36,467 bases of DNA, from NCBI GenBank assembly GCA_015863215.1, contig JACBXN010000018.1:1-36467 (forward strand), written 5' to 3'. The translations under genes were made by a program, and so were the position numbers. The stretch comes from Aerococcaceae bacterium DSM 111176. GTDB taxonomy: Bacteria; Bacillota; Bacilli; Lactobacillales; Aerococcaceae. Shown here in pieces: positions 19,390 to 29,192 of this stretch. Under the pieces are notes generated by a model, which searched no databases, had not been told where the DNA came from, and saw nothing but the letters and a program-made list of their open reading frames with translations. Position 1 is the stretch's first letter. Each line of letters opens with the position of its first letter.

Positions 19390-20781
19390 TTAATTTGATT
19401 TCATTAACTCATCAACGTATTTCACTGTCTCAGGTTGGTTGGCTTTAATATCCGCAATCTTATCCGCAAATTGTGGTAAATATGCCTCATGTGCATATAA
19501 TAATTGATCCAATAATTCACGCGCAATCGCACCACCAGGAATTAATGGGTTAATTGTGTAGGCATGTAAAGCCGCACCATAATCACCCGTTACCGCTGCA
19601 CGAATCACCGTTTCTTCCATTGCTTTCATTAACTGAAGCATACCACGCGCTGCTGGCATGAACGCGCCCCAGTTGTAAGGCACCGCACCGTTCCCTGTGA
19701 TTGAAGCCGTTACTTCAACAACCGCATCATATGGTAAGTCTGTGATTGTACCGTTATTCGCCGTTGAAACAACCATGTCAACACGCTTGTCGTTGACAAT
19801 TGAATTGATGATTTCACATGCCGCATCACTATAGTAAGCCCCACCACGAAGTTTTAATTCCTCTGGTTTGTAGTCTAATTCAGGGTCTTTGTATAATTCG
19901 AATAAGTTTTTCTCCGTTTGAGAAACCACTTGCGCACGTGTTTCACCATTCTTGAATTCTTCAATCGAGTGTTTTAACATCTCATCTTCAGTGTAGTAGT
20001 AACGGTGGTAACCACACGGTAACATACCTAAATCTTTAATTTGATCGTAGTTGTATTGCGCGTTATGGATATTTTCCATATCCCCTTTATTTGCATCTTC
20101 GCCGTAAACTAAATCAATTAATTGATCCGTCAATTCATTACCATCTTTATCCCAAACACGGTGCCAGTGGAAGTGGTTAATCCCAGCATATTGAATGAAC
20201 ACATCTTTTTCTTCCAGTCCAATTGCTTCCAGCTCTAACATATTATGGCTAATTGGCACATTACATAAACCAATCGTACGCGTCCAACCAAATTCCTTAA
20301 TCGCTGCTTCCGTTACCATACCAGCAGGGTTTGTGAAGTTAATTAACCACGCATCCGGACATAATTCGCGCATATCCGCAATGATTTCACCAATAATCGG
20401 AATTGTACGAAGTGCCTTCAGAATTCCACCCGCACCATTCGTTTCTTGCCCTAAAATACCATGCGATAATGGGATACGCTCATCTTTCACACGCGCATTT
20501 AATAACCCCACACGGAATTGCGTTGTAACGAAATCCGCATCCTTCAATGCTTCACGGCGGTCCAACGTTAAATGCACTTCCCAGTCCAATCCAGCCGCTT
20601 TAATTTGACGCTTCGCCATCGCCCCGACGATTTCTAATTTCTCTTTCCCGTCCTCGATGTCCACTAACCAAATCTCTTTGATCGGCATTTCGTCCTTACG
20701 CTTGATGTACCCCTCGATTAATTCCGGCGTGTAACTTGATCCCCCACCAATTGTCGCGATTTTTAAATTTGATTTTGTCAT
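19390..20781 (-). CDS. celF: GH4 6-phospho-beta-glucosidase (NAD- and Mn-dependent)
   Basis: A 463-residue GH4 enzyme, using an NAD-dependent redox mechanism rather than two carboxylates. The N-terminal Rossmann motif is IATIGGGSSYTPE (residues 8-20), TNPAGM lies near 150, and metal ligands are Cys173 in GLCNVP and His203 in GINHFHW. Such enzymes (LicH, CelF, BglT) hydrolyse 6-phospho-beta-glucosides. First gene of an operon running to 16104 and divergent from the RpiR-family gene, whose operator-like sites lie in the shared 268-bp gap. Confidence 0.93.
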   Translation of the reverse strand: MTKSNLKIATIGGGSSYTPELIEGYIKRKDEMPIKEIWLVDIEDGKEKLEIVGAMAKRQIKAAGLDWEVHLTLDRREALKDADFVTTQFRVGLLNARVKDERIPLSHGILGQETNGAGGILKALRTIPIIGEIIADMRELCPDAWLINFTNPAGMVTEAAIKEFGWTRTIGLCNVPISHNMLELEAIGLEEKDVFIQYAGINHFHWHRVWDKDGNELTDQLIDLVYGEDANKGDMENIHNAQYNYDQIKDLGMLPCGYHRYYYTEDEMLKHSIEEFKNGETRAQVVSQTEKNLFELYKDPELDYKPEELKLRGGAYYSDAACEIINSIVNDKRVDMVVSTANNGTITDLPYDAVVEVTASITGNGAVPYNWGAFMPAARGMLQLMKAMEETVIRAAVTGDYGAALHAYTINPLIPGGAIARELLDQLLYAHEAYLPQFADKIADIKANQPETVKYVDELMKSN

Positions 20782-20929
20782 TTTTACAAATTCCTCTCTA
20801 TTTTTTGATTTTTAACTTTTGGAAAATATGGCACTCACCACATGAAACGAGTCGGATTTCGATTCGCTTTATAGACTCATACTCCTCAAACATACTGCAA
20901 CTGCTTACAAGTTCATCTTACCACGTTAC

Positions 20930-20999
20930 ACACATTTTCGTGTTAAAAACCTTGATTTAGTAGGGTTATACACAAACTTTCGTGAAATTATGGTATAAT
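20930..20999 (+). promoter_or_regulatory. Operator-like repeats and -10 box of the RpiR gene
   Basis: Two similar sites, ACACATTTTCGTG (20930-20942) and ACACAAACTTTCGTGAAA (20970-20987; TTTC-GT-GAAA is palindromic), lie upstream of TATAAT (20994-20999). ACACAAA at 20970 also mirrors TTTGTGT at 21000-21006 across the -10. Likely autoregulation and control of the divergent celF operon. Confidence 0.55.
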
Positions 21000-21049
21000 T
21001 TGTGTACAAACCATTCGAGTGATTTTCAAAGGAGTGAAAATAATAAACC

Positions 21050-21871
21050 ATGTTAATTATTGATAAAATAAAACAAACCCATTTTTCAAATGCCGAAAAT
21101 ATTATCGTCAAATTTATCACGCAGAATAGTGATAATATTCTAAATCTAACCACTCAAGAAATCGCACGAGAAACACACACAAATCCAACCTCTTTAATCC
21201 GTGTCGCTAAAAAATTAGGCTTCAATGGATGGACTGATTTTAAACAGGCATACCACCGAGAATGGCTGTACTCACAAGAAAATTTCAACTCCGTCGATGC
21301 GAACTTGCCTTTTAACAAAGAGGATTCCGTCTTAACCATCGCCAACAAAATCGGCAGCTTGGAACAACAAACCATCCAAGACACGATGGAATTATTCGAC
21401 AACAGCGAACTCGAAAAGGCACGCCAACTCTTAGTATCTGCCGAATCCATTCAAATTTATGGTAGCTTCACTAACTCGCTGATTGCGAACGACTTCGTCA
21501 CCAAAATGCGCCGCATCGGCGTTCAAGTCGATATCCCAAGTAACTACGACGACCCAAGATATGTCGCCGCAAGGAGTGATGCCGATCAATGCGCCATCGT
21601 CATCTCATACACCGGCTCCAACGAAAAAACACTCGAATACGCCAAAATGTTACGCAAACGTGGCGTCCCCATCATTTCAATCACCAGCGTCGGGAACAAC
21701 CCCATCGCCGAAATGAGCAAAAGCAACCTCCACATCACAACGCGTGAACATTTGACATCTAAAATTGGTAACTTTACGACTAATATTGCGATCATCTTCA
21801 TCTTAGATGTGCTCTACTCCATTGTCTTTGCGGAAGATTACTCTAAGAACTTTGAAACATATAATTTGTAA
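21050..21871 (+). CDS. MurR/RpiR family transcriptional regulator
   Basis: A 273-residue regulator with the N-terminal HTH_6 domain (about 1-75; NPTSLIRVAKKLGFNGWTDF is the recognition region) and a C-terminal SIS phosphosugar-binding domain (about 105-250; QIYGSFTNS, ISYTGSNEKT, SITSVGNNP). It probably senses a phosphorylated beta-glucoside or glucose-6-phosphate and controls the divergent celF operon. The Shine-Dalgarno (AAAGGAGTG) sits unusually far, about 13-15 bp, from the only suitable ATG. Codons in the middle of the gene are strongly C-ending. Confidence 0.9.
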   Translation: MLIIDKIKQTHFSNAENIIVKFITQNSDNILNLTTQEIARETHTNPTSLIRVAKKLGFNGWTDFKQAYHREWLYSQENFNSVDANLPFNKEDSVLTIANKIGSLEQQTIQDTMELFDNSELEKARQLLVSAESIQIYGSFTNSLIANDFVTKMRRIGVQVDIPSNYDDPRYVAARSDADQCAIVISYTGSNEKTLEYAKMLRKRGVPIISITSVGNNPIAEMSKSNLHITTREHLTSKIGNFTTNIAIIFILDVLYSIVFAEDYSKNFETYNL

Positions 21872-21890
21872 GATATTGATTCATAATCTG

Positions 21891-21918
21891 CGATCAGTTT
21901 GTTGACTGATCGTTTTTT
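21891..21918 (+). terminator. Terminator of the RpiR gene
   Basis: CGATCAGT (21891-21898) pairs with ACTGATCG (21905-21912), followed by six T residues. Confidence 0.85.
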
Positions 21919-21962
21919 GGTTGGTCGATTAATGTCCCCAATCCTGTTTTTAAACAGCTTTT

Positions 21963-22132
21963 GTTGGTTGTTTTCAATTTTGTTATTCAAACAACTAACA
22001 GATTGTTGGTTGTTTATCATTATTGACTCAAACAACACTCATTCTTCAAGTATCTGATGGTTGTTTCAAAATTTTTCCGCGAACAACACTCATTTTGTTG
22101 GCTGTTTCTAAGTTGGCACGCAAACAACCAAC
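21963..22132. repeat. GTTGGTTGTTT..AAACAACCAAC array, four units
   Basis: Type-F units with arms based on GTTGGTTGTTT and AAACAACCAAC and spacers of 14-15 bp are centred at 21981, 22022.5, 22073.5 and 22114.5. Intervals are about 41.5, 51 and 41 bp, so both spacing classes occur in one array. The arms of unit 4 are nearly complete; units 2 and 3 have a decayed right arm (AACAACACTC). Confidence 0.85.
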
Positions 22133-22165
22133 ACTCCCAATAATTCAGATATTTCTAAAACCATC

Positions 22166-22320
22166 ACCAAACTACGGGATTCAATGCAGTGGTCAATTTC
22201 CCCAGAAATTGACTTCTTTTTTTTAGGATGCTTTTAGGCCATGCCTAAAAGCTACATCATAGATAAGGTGGAGTCGCGCCCGCGACTCTTTCCTTTTTAT
22301 CCCACTGTTTGTTGTCGAAT
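22166..22320. repeat. CACCAAACTACGG flank plus three-hairpin cassette, reverse order
   Basis: CACCAAACTACGGGATTC (22166-22183) is followed by GGTCAATTTC/GAAATTGAC (22191-22213), GCTTTTAGGC/GCCTAAAAGC (22230-22252), GAGTCGCG/CGCGACTC (22271-22288), then TTTCCTTTTTATCCC and TTTGTTGTCGAATGC. The order of hairpins is the reverse of the 3632-3731 and 32747-32843 cassettes. Confidence 0.78.
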
Positions 22321-22375
22321 GCTAGCCAAAGTTTATGATTCATAACACTGGGGGCTGCTAGATGTATCTTTGTTG

Positions 22376-22509
22376 GTAACAACTTTTTTATTCCAGTAAG
22401 TTGTTACTCAGAACCAATCAGATCGGGTAACAACTTTTTTATTCCAGTAAGTTGTTATTCAGAACCAATCAGATTGGGTAACAACTTCATAATTCCAGTG
22501 AGTTGTTAC
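22376..22509. repeat. GTAACAACTT..AAGTTGTTAC array, three units, 51 bp
   Basis: Type-G units centred at 22391.5, 22442.5 and 22493.5, 51 bp apart, each with 10-bp arms and a 12-bp spacer ATTCCAG-like core. Inter-unit sequence (CAGAACCAATCAGAT) is also repeated. Confidence 0.9.
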
Positions 22510-22598
22510 CCAAATCAACTCATAATCCACTCAAATTCACCCAACCCCTAAAAAAATCGAGTATGAATCACTTCATACTCGATTGTAAACACATATAA

Positions 22599-24053
<1,455 letters not shown>

Positions 24054-24065
24054 TCACTCTCCAAA

Positions 24066-25448
24066 TTATAGAGCGAAGAAATCGTCGTCATCTTCTTCTT
24101 CAATTACAGCAGCATTTGCTAATTCTTGTTCTACTAATTGTTTGTCATATTTTAAGATGAATGGGTAGTAAACTAAGAAGGCAACTAGCGCACATAGTAT
24201 CGCTAGAACAGCTGCTCTCCAGTCACCACCTGTACCAATAAATGCCCCTAAACCTAATGGTGTTGGCCATGGTTGTTGCGCAATTAATGGCTTAACAAAA
24301 CCTAATGATGTCGCGAAGTACGCTAGAGTACCTGATGCAACCGGTGCGAGGATCCAAGGAACTAACATAACTGGGTTATAGATCATTGGTGTACCAAAGA
24401 TAATTGGCTCATTAATATTGAATAAAGCCGGAACCATCGCTGCTTTACCAATGGCACTTAATTGTGCTGATTTTGCTCTAAAGGCAATGTAGAATGTAAA
24501 TCCTAATGTCGCCCCTGAACCACCTAAATGGGCATAGGCATTCCAGAATTCTCCTGCTAGTGGAATGGCTGCTCCACCTGCGTTAGCTTCCATATTCGCT
24601 AAAATAATTGGTGTAACCAGAGACGTTACAATTGTCGCACCATGAATTCCAACGAACCATAATGCATGAATTAAGATGATAATAACAACCATACCAATCC
24701 AAGACGATGCTAGGTTTGTAACGAATCCAAATGGAATCTGTAAAATTTCAAAGAAGTCATAACCAATATAAATTAAAACACCATTGATGACAGTGACTAA
24801 TATCGCAACTACAGCCGTTGGAACTAATGCTGAGAAGGCACGAGCCACCCCTGCCGGAACTTCTTCTGGCATACGAATTGAAATATTTCGCTTAATTAAG
24901 AAAGCATAAACATGAACCGCGATCGCTGCCATGACAATCCCGATGAAGATACCAACCGTTCCTAAACGACTTGGCCCATCTCCCATTGCCCAACCATTGA
25001 TGATATAAGCGCCTTCATCAAGGCTAACTAAACGTTCCATTCCTTCAGGACCCCAAACTAATTGAGGAATCGTCAAAATGAATGCCATTAAAGATAGTAA
25101 CGCACCGTTAACCGGAGATAGTTCCAGATTTTTACTCTGTGCGATGTTTTGTGTGTAATAGTATCCCATTAAAATACAGAAATATAGTGCTAAAATACCC
25201 ATCGTCGCAACGTTTACAATCATATATAAACTAGAAAATGGCGCCAGTGCTGCGTTATAGAATCCTTCTAAAACGGGGAAAGCTAAATGCACAATGTCTA
25301 ATACTAAGAACATCGATCCAATAATGGTAAAGGGAATGATCGCCATACCCGTATTCATAATCGCTTGTACGAAATCTGTCTGTGACATTTTTCCTAATGG
25401 ATCTAAGAAATACTTTTCAAATACATTTTTATTTTGTGTTTCAGTCAT
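24066..25448 (-). CDS. celB: Cellobiose-family PTS EIIC permease
   Basis: A 460-residue integral membrane EIIC of the lactose/cellobiose family, with about ten hydrophobic segments and the motifs FNINEPIIFGTP and GATLGF. Start MTETQNKN is chosen because GGAGG lies 8 bp before that ATG. The ATG five codons upstream lies within the Shine-Dalgarno region and would lack its own. Start and the stop of the upstream membrane-protein gene overlap as ATGACTGA, implying translational coupling. The C-terminus is very acidic (IEEEDDDDFFAL). It works with the IIB and IIA subunits encoded upstream. Confidence 0.93.
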   Translation of the reverse strand: MTETQNKNVFEKYFLDPLGKMSQTDFVQAIMNTGMAIIPFTIIGSMFLVLDIVHLAFPVLEGFYNAALAPFSSLYMIVNVATMGILALYFCILMGYYYTQNIAQSKNLELSPVNGALLSLMAFILTIPQLVWGPEGMERLVSLDEGAYIINGWAMGDGPSRLGTVGIFIGIVMAAIAVHVYAFLIKRNISIRMPEEVPAGVARAFSALVPTAVVAILVTVINGVLIYIGYDFFEILQIPFGFVTNLASSWIGMVVIIILIHALWFVGIHGATIVTSLVTPIILANMEANAGGAAIPLAGEFWNAYAHLGGSGATLGFTFYIAFRAKSAQLSAIGKAAMVPALFNINEPIIFGTPMIYNPVMLVPWILAPVASGTLAYFATSLGFVKPLIAQQPWPTPLGLGAFIGTGGDWRAAVLAILCALVAFLVYYPFILKYDKQLVEQELANAAVIEEEDDDDFFAL

Positions 25449-25950
25449 TACTTTGTCCTCCATTCAATGAGGCTTCAACCTCACTAATTCTTAAGAAACT
25501 CTTATCTTTGTTAAAACGCACTCTTCTTAAATGAACAATATTTAGTAAACTAATAATCATTCCAGCGACGAGAATCAGACCTAATACTTGCCGAGTGATC
25601 GTATTGAACCCAAAGAATGGAAAGAGCAAACCGAATAGACGTTCATTTGTTAAGCCAATGGCTAACACAATATTCACCGTCAACTGAGTCCAGCAGTATC
25701 CATTTGTAAATGGCAAAATATTACGATGATTCGTCATCAATGAAAAATTCTCAAAAATTGCTACCGTACCAAAAATTAATAATAACGCTGGGTAAATCGC
25801 AAAGGTCCAGTTTACATACAGATTGCTGGCAAACCATTGTAGGTTCGCAAAAAAGAAGATGGCCAATGAATAGCGTTGCCATAGGAAACGATTAAATTTC
25901 ATTGACTTAACCGTCCATTCCTCTCTACTCTTTTCAATTCTTTTGGCCAT
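25441..25950 (-). CDS. Unknown multi-pass membrane protein in a cellobiose PTS operon
   Basis: A 169-residue protein with a basic N-terminus (MAKRIEKSREEW) and about four hydrophobic segments (roughly residues 27-45, 50-66, 92-108, 120-142), followed by a polar, basic-then-acidic tail (HLRRVRFNKDKSFLRISEVE). No PTS domain or catalytic motif is visible. It is translationally coupled on both sides: TAATG overlap with IIA and ATGACTGA overlap with IIC. This suggests a stoichiometric accessory of the permease. I do not recognise the family. Confidence 0.85.
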   Translation of the reverse strand: MAKRIEKSREEWTVKSMKFNRFLWQRYSLAIFFFANLQWFASNLYVNWTFAIYPALLLIFGTVAIFENFSLMTNHRNILPFTNGYCWTQLTVNIVLAIGLTNERLFGLLFPFFGFNTITRQVLGLILVAGMIISLLNIVHLRRVRFNKDKSFLRISEVEASLNGGQSND

Positions 25951-26282
25951 TATTCAATCGCATCCAATCTCTTATATAACTCCAACATGTCTTCCGCCAT
26001 GTCTTTATATAACATCCCTGTCATTAAGTGGTCTTGGGCATGAACGAAAATAATTTCCATCGTAATCTCCGTCCCACCAGCATATTCCTGTAACATTGAC
26101 GTCTGTGCTTTGTGAGCGGTTACAAAAGAGTCATTAGCATCCTCTAAAATCGCTTCTGCCTCTGTGAAATTCCCTTTACGCATTTCTTGAATCGCTTCAT
26201 GGACTTTCGTTCTACCGTCCCCAGCAGAGATAATAATTTCAAAGGCAACCGCTTGAATTTGATCCGCAGGCATTTTTGTCAT
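25950..26282 (-). CDS. celC: Lactose/cellobiose-family PTS EIIA
   Basis: A 110-residue cytoplasmic, all-helical trimeric IIA subunit. The phosphorylated His is His81 in FVHAQDHLM; EIIISAGDGRTKVHEA and the C-terminal MAEDMLELYKRL match the family. It passes phosphate from HPr to IIB. It follows the IIB gene by six bp and overlaps the membrane-protein gene by one base. Confidence 0.94.
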   Translation of the reverse strand: MTKMPADQIQAVAFEIIISAGDGRTKVHEAIQEMRKGNFTEAEAILEDANDSFVTAHKAQTSMLQEYAGGTEITMEIIFVHAQDHLMTGMLYKDMAEDMLELYKRLDAIE

Positions 26283-26288
26283 TGGTCT

Positions 26289-26630
26289 CTACCCTTTCTG
26301 TTTTTGTAAATCCGCTTTAAATTCTGTAAACACAATTTTAGCAATTTCTGTAATCCCTTTTTCTGTCGGTACATACGCTGTTGGCGGGATGTTGATTAAT
26401 TTTTTGTCGTGTGCTTCAACTTTCCCAGACAATTTATCATAATTTAAACGAGCTTGTGGACTTAATAAATATAAATCGAAATCATTGCGTTCAATCGCTT
26501 CTGGAGCTGTCGGAACTGTCGTTGCATCTACGTGAATCGGTAAATTTTTCTCCGCGAAGAAATCCGTCGTTTTCTTAGCAATCAGTGAAGATGACATCCC
26601 AGCGGCACAAATAATCAATGCTTTTTTCAT
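26289..26630 (-). CDS. celA: Lactose/cellobiose-family PTS EIIB
   Basis: A 113-residue subunit beginning MKKALIICAAGMSSSLIAKK with the phosphocysteine Cys8 in CAAGMSS. An upstream in-frame ATG would add 12 residues, but AGGAGGAAATATT sits directly before the MKKAL start at 26630, so that one is chosen. First gene of the operon, downstream of a promoter with GntR-type operators and a cre box. Confidence 0.94.
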   Translation of the reverse strand: MKKALIICAAGMSSSLIAKKTTDFFAEKNLPIHVDATTVPTAPEAIERNDFDLYLLSPQARLNYDKLSGKVEAHDKKLINIPPTAYVPTEKGITEIAKIVFTEFKADLQKQKG

Positions 26631-26717
26631 AATATTTCCTCCTGTAAGTGTAAAATTAAGCTGCATGTGAAAAACTTCCTATTATAATCTCCTTTCCTGA
26701 AATTCTCATCTCCTTTT

Positions 26718-26791
26718 CGGAAGCGCTTTTACCATATTATAATTGTGCCGATACACTTTTTCAAGTGTTTTTTGAAATTGTGTCGGTACAA
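26718..26791 (-). promoter_or_regulatory. Promoter, cre box and two GntR-type operators of the cellobiose PTS operon
   Basis: On the minus strand TTGAAA (26764-26759), a 17-bp spacer and TATAAT (26741-26736) form a near-consensus promoter. A site TTGTGCCGATACA (26743-26755, plus strand) lies between the hexamers and a second, TTGTGTCGGTACAA (26778-26791), lies upstream, about 35 bp apart. TAAAAGCGCTTCCG (26731-26718) just downstream of the -10 is cre-like. The likely binder of the two sites is the divergent GntR regulator. Confidence 0.75.
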
Positions 26792-26815
26792 TTTAAAATT
26801 TGTTGCCTAAATGGC

Positions 26816-26844
26816 TTACTATTAGGGTTTATAAATGGTAGAAT
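26816..26844 (+). promoter_or_regulatory. Promoter of the GntR regulator
   Basis: TTACTA (26816-26821), a 17-bp spacer and TAGAAT (26839-26844). Confidence 0.5.
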
Positions 26845-26886
26845 AGAGTTAATAAATATAAAAACTCGATGAAAGGAGAGGATTAT

Positions 26887-27603
26887 TTGCATAAATATTT
26901 AAGAGTCGCTCAAGAAATCTATCAAAATATTGAAAAGAATGATTTAAAACACGGTGATAAATTACCGACCGTGAAACAACTCATGGAAGAATATGGTGCC
27001 AGTAAAAGCACTATTATTTCCGCCTTGGATATGCTCAATAAAAATGGGATTATTTATCAAGTCAGAGGGTCCGGTATTTTTGTACGCCGTGTTGAGCGAA
27101 AAGGTTATATAAACTTATCTACTCGTAGAGGGGTAGCTCGGGAGCTGAAGGATTTTGAAGTGGAAAATGACATCATTAAGAATGAACTCATTACCCCAGA
27201 CGAAAGCCTAAGGTATCATCTAGAAATTTCAAACCCGGATACTAAGGTGCAATATATTAACCGCGTCACTTATATCAACTCACAAATACTTGTTGTGGAA
27301 CATTCCTACTATAATAACGATTTAATCCCTTGGATGGACGAGGATATTATTCACAAGTCAATCTTTGATCATATTATGAATGACCTCGATATACGAATTA
27401 ATTATTCCAATAAATTCTTCCGGGTCGTTAAATTGAATGAAGAAAATGCTGAATTGATGAAACAGGAAAAAGGCGATCCTGCTATATTATTTGAAGAATA
27501 TTATTACATGAATGACGGCACCCCCTTCGATTATTCAAATATGTATTACAACCATGAAGTTGCGCAGTTCTTTATGTTCTCGGATAATGTGATACCGAAT
27601 TAG
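26887..27603 (+). CDS. GntR family (HutC/UTRA type) transcriptional regulator
   Basis: About 238 residues. The N-terminal winged-helix domain (LPTVKQLMEEYGASKSTIIS, then GIIYQVRGSGIFV) is GntR type, followed by a UTRA ligand domain (about 85-235; YINRVTYINSQILVVEHSYY, ILFEEYYYMNDGTPFDYSN). I place the start at TTG 26887 because AAAGGAGAGG (26871-26880) is spaced 6 bp from it; the in-frame ATG at 26869 overlaps that Shine-Dalgarno and has none of its own. Divergent from the cellobiose PTS operon, which it probably represses until a phospho-disaccharide binds. Confidence 0.9.
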   Translation: MHKYLRVAQEIYQNIEKNDLKHGDKLPTVKQLMEEYGASKSTIISALDMLNKNGIIYQVRGSGIFVRRVERKGYINLSTRRGVARELKDFEVENDIIKNELITPDESLRYHLEISNPDTKVQYINRVTYINSQILVVEHSYYNNDLIPWMDEDIIHKSIFDHIMNDLDIRINYSNKFFRVVKLNEENAELMKQEKGDPAILFEEYYYMNDGTPFDYSNMYYNHEVAQFFMFSDNVIPN

Positions 27604-27622
27604 AACTGGATTTTGTGTATGC

Positions 27623-27671
27623 AAAAACCACCTGTTGGAAAGAAAGATCATTTTCCAACAGGTGGTTTTTT
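27623..27671 (+). terminator. Terminator of the GntR gene
   Basis: AAAAACCACCTGTTGGAAA (27623-27641) pairs with TTTTCCAACAGGTGG (27651-27665), followed by TTTTTT. Also works on the opposite strand for the small gene at 27713. Confidence 0.9.
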
Positions 27672-27712
27672 AAATTGCTGCTATAAAATCCTTTAATAAA
27701 TTGTTAATCTTA

Positions 27713-27877
27713 TTAGTTTGAATCCGTTTGTTTATTATCATTTTGGATAATATTTCTTTCAAGTATTTTTATTAATCTTTCTTTGTCTTTACTCTTTTTC
27801 AAAGGAACGTAAGGTTTGAATTTCGCTTCAGCAATGATCTTTGCTCCTTTTTTACTAATTGTCACTTTTTGACTCAT
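27713..27877 (-). CDS. Small basic protein of unknown function, 54 aa
   Basis: Begins MSQKVTISKKGAKIIAEAKF and contains KPYVPLKKSKDKERLIKILE. It has a strong Shine-Dalgarno (GAGGAGGGATAAT) just before the ATG. The protein is rich in Lys, with a likely helix at 30-44. No family recognised. It lies alone between the GntR terminator and the nagA terminator. Confidence 0.65.
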   Translation of the reverse strand: MSQKVTISKKGAKIIAEAKFKPYVPLKKSKDKERLIKILERNIIQNDNKQTDSN

Positions 27878-27976
27878 ATTATCCCTCCTCTATATTCTCA
27901 TTTTACCATCAAAGTTTTTATTTGTACCAACAATAGATTATTTACAACATCTTATTTACTCGCAATTTTTCACAAT

Positions 27977-28027
27977 AAAAACCACTTTAACCTAGCATTT
28001 GTCTTGTGCTAAGTTAAAGTGGTTTTT
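27977..28027 (-). terminator. Terminator of the nagB-nagA operon
   Basis: AAAAACCACTTTAACCTAGCA pairs with TGCTAAGTTAAAGTGG then TTTTT; an A-run on the left gives the U-run for leftward transcription. Confidence 0.9.
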
Positions 28028-28040
28028 AAATTAATCTGAT

Positions 28041-29192
28041 TTATTTAGAAAATACTCTTTCACCATCAATATAAGTCGCCTGTAAATTTGCTTCCTCATC
28101 AATCACAATGAAATCTGCATCATAACCTTCAGCCAATTTCCCACAAACATCATCAATCCCAACCGACTTCGCTGGATTAATCGATGCCATACGAATCGCA
28201 TCATAAACAGAAGCAATCTCCCATTTGACAATATTTTGAACGCCGTCAATTAATTCTAAAATTGACCCTGCCAAATTATCGTCTTTCACCATTCTGGCTT
28301 GCCCGTCTTTAACGTAAACAGGGAATTCACCTAAACGAGACTCACCTTCTCCAATTCCACCCGCACGCATGCAGTCAGTAATCAAGACCATTTCTTCTAC
28401 ACCGCGGGCATTTTTAACTACTTGAATCGCTCCAGGGTGGACATGATGTCCGTCTGCGATGATTTCTGTAAAAATATTTTCCTGTGAAGCCAAAGCCGCA
28501 CCAACCATTCCTGGATTTCGGTGATGCAGTCCACTCATCCCATTGTACAAATGAATGAAAATTCGAGCACCAGCCTCAATTGCTGCATTCGCCTCTTCAA
28601 AAGTCGCATCACTATGCGCTAAAGCAACATGAACATCTTTGGTGTTGGCATGTTCTATAAATTCAAGTGCATAATCGCGTTCAGGTGCAATCGCAATTTT
28701 GTTGAGTAAATGGTCACTTAATTCAATCCATTCATCTAATTGTTCAGTCGAAGGATCAGACATGTATTTTGGATTTTGCGCCCCTTGATATTTCTCAGTG
28801 AAATAAGGCCCTTCTAGGAAAATACCGCGTACTTTTGACCCAGTTAAAGATTGATGATTGTCAGCAATCACTCGGCAGGCTTCATTTAAATTCGCAGTCG
28901 AATCAGTGAGTGTTGTCGGTAGCCATGACGTAACACCACAACTTGGTAAATTTTGCGCGATGACTTGTAGCCCTTCTGGGTCAGCGTCCATGACATCATA
29001 ATTTTGGTAGCCGTGGATGTGGGTGTCGACTAAGCCGGGGGCGATGATGAAATTGGAGTAGTCGATTACAGTTGCATCCGCAGGAACTTCAGTTACAATT
29101 CCTTCGATTATACCTTCAGTTACGGCTAAATAGGCAGTATCCACTTCGCGGTCTTCTAATATTATTGTTTTGGCAAGAAAATAGTTTGTCAT
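28041..29192 (-). CDS. nagA: N-acetylglucosamine-6-phosphate deacetylase
   Basis: A 383-residue amidohydrolase. Metal-binding and catalytic stretches are VDTHIHGYQNYDVMD (about 55-69), the Glu of FLEGPYF, HSDATFEEA, DGHHVHPG and the catalytic Asp of LITDCMRAGG. Converts N-acetylglucosamine-6-phosphate to glucosamine-6-phosphate and acetate, supplying nagB. Its ATG overlaps the nagB stop codon as TAATG, so translation is coupled. Confidence 0.95.
   Translation of the reverse strand: MTNYFLAKTIILEDREVDTAYLAVTEGIIEGIVTEVPADATVIDYSNFIIAPGLVDTHIHGYQNYDVMDADPEGLQVIAQNLPSCGVTSWLPTTLTDSTANLNEACRVIADNHQSLTGSKVRGIFLEGPYFTEKYQGAQNPKYMSDPSTEQLDEWIELSDHLLNKIAIAPERDYALEFIEHANTKDVHVALAHSDATFEEANAAIEAGARIFIHLYNGMSGLHHRNPGMVGAALASQENIFTEIIADGHHVHPGAIQVVKNARGVEEMVLITDCMRAGGIGEGESRLGEFPVYVKDGQARMVKDDNLAGSILELIDGVQNIVKWEIASVYDAIRMASINPAKSVGIDDVCGKLAEGYDADFIVIDEEANLQATYIDGERVFSK

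Noticed and set aside
26869-26886. ATG at 26869 as start of the GntR regulator
   Set aside because: This ATG overlaps the Shine-Dalgarno AAAGGAGAGG and has no site of its own; TTG at 26887 is correctly spaced.
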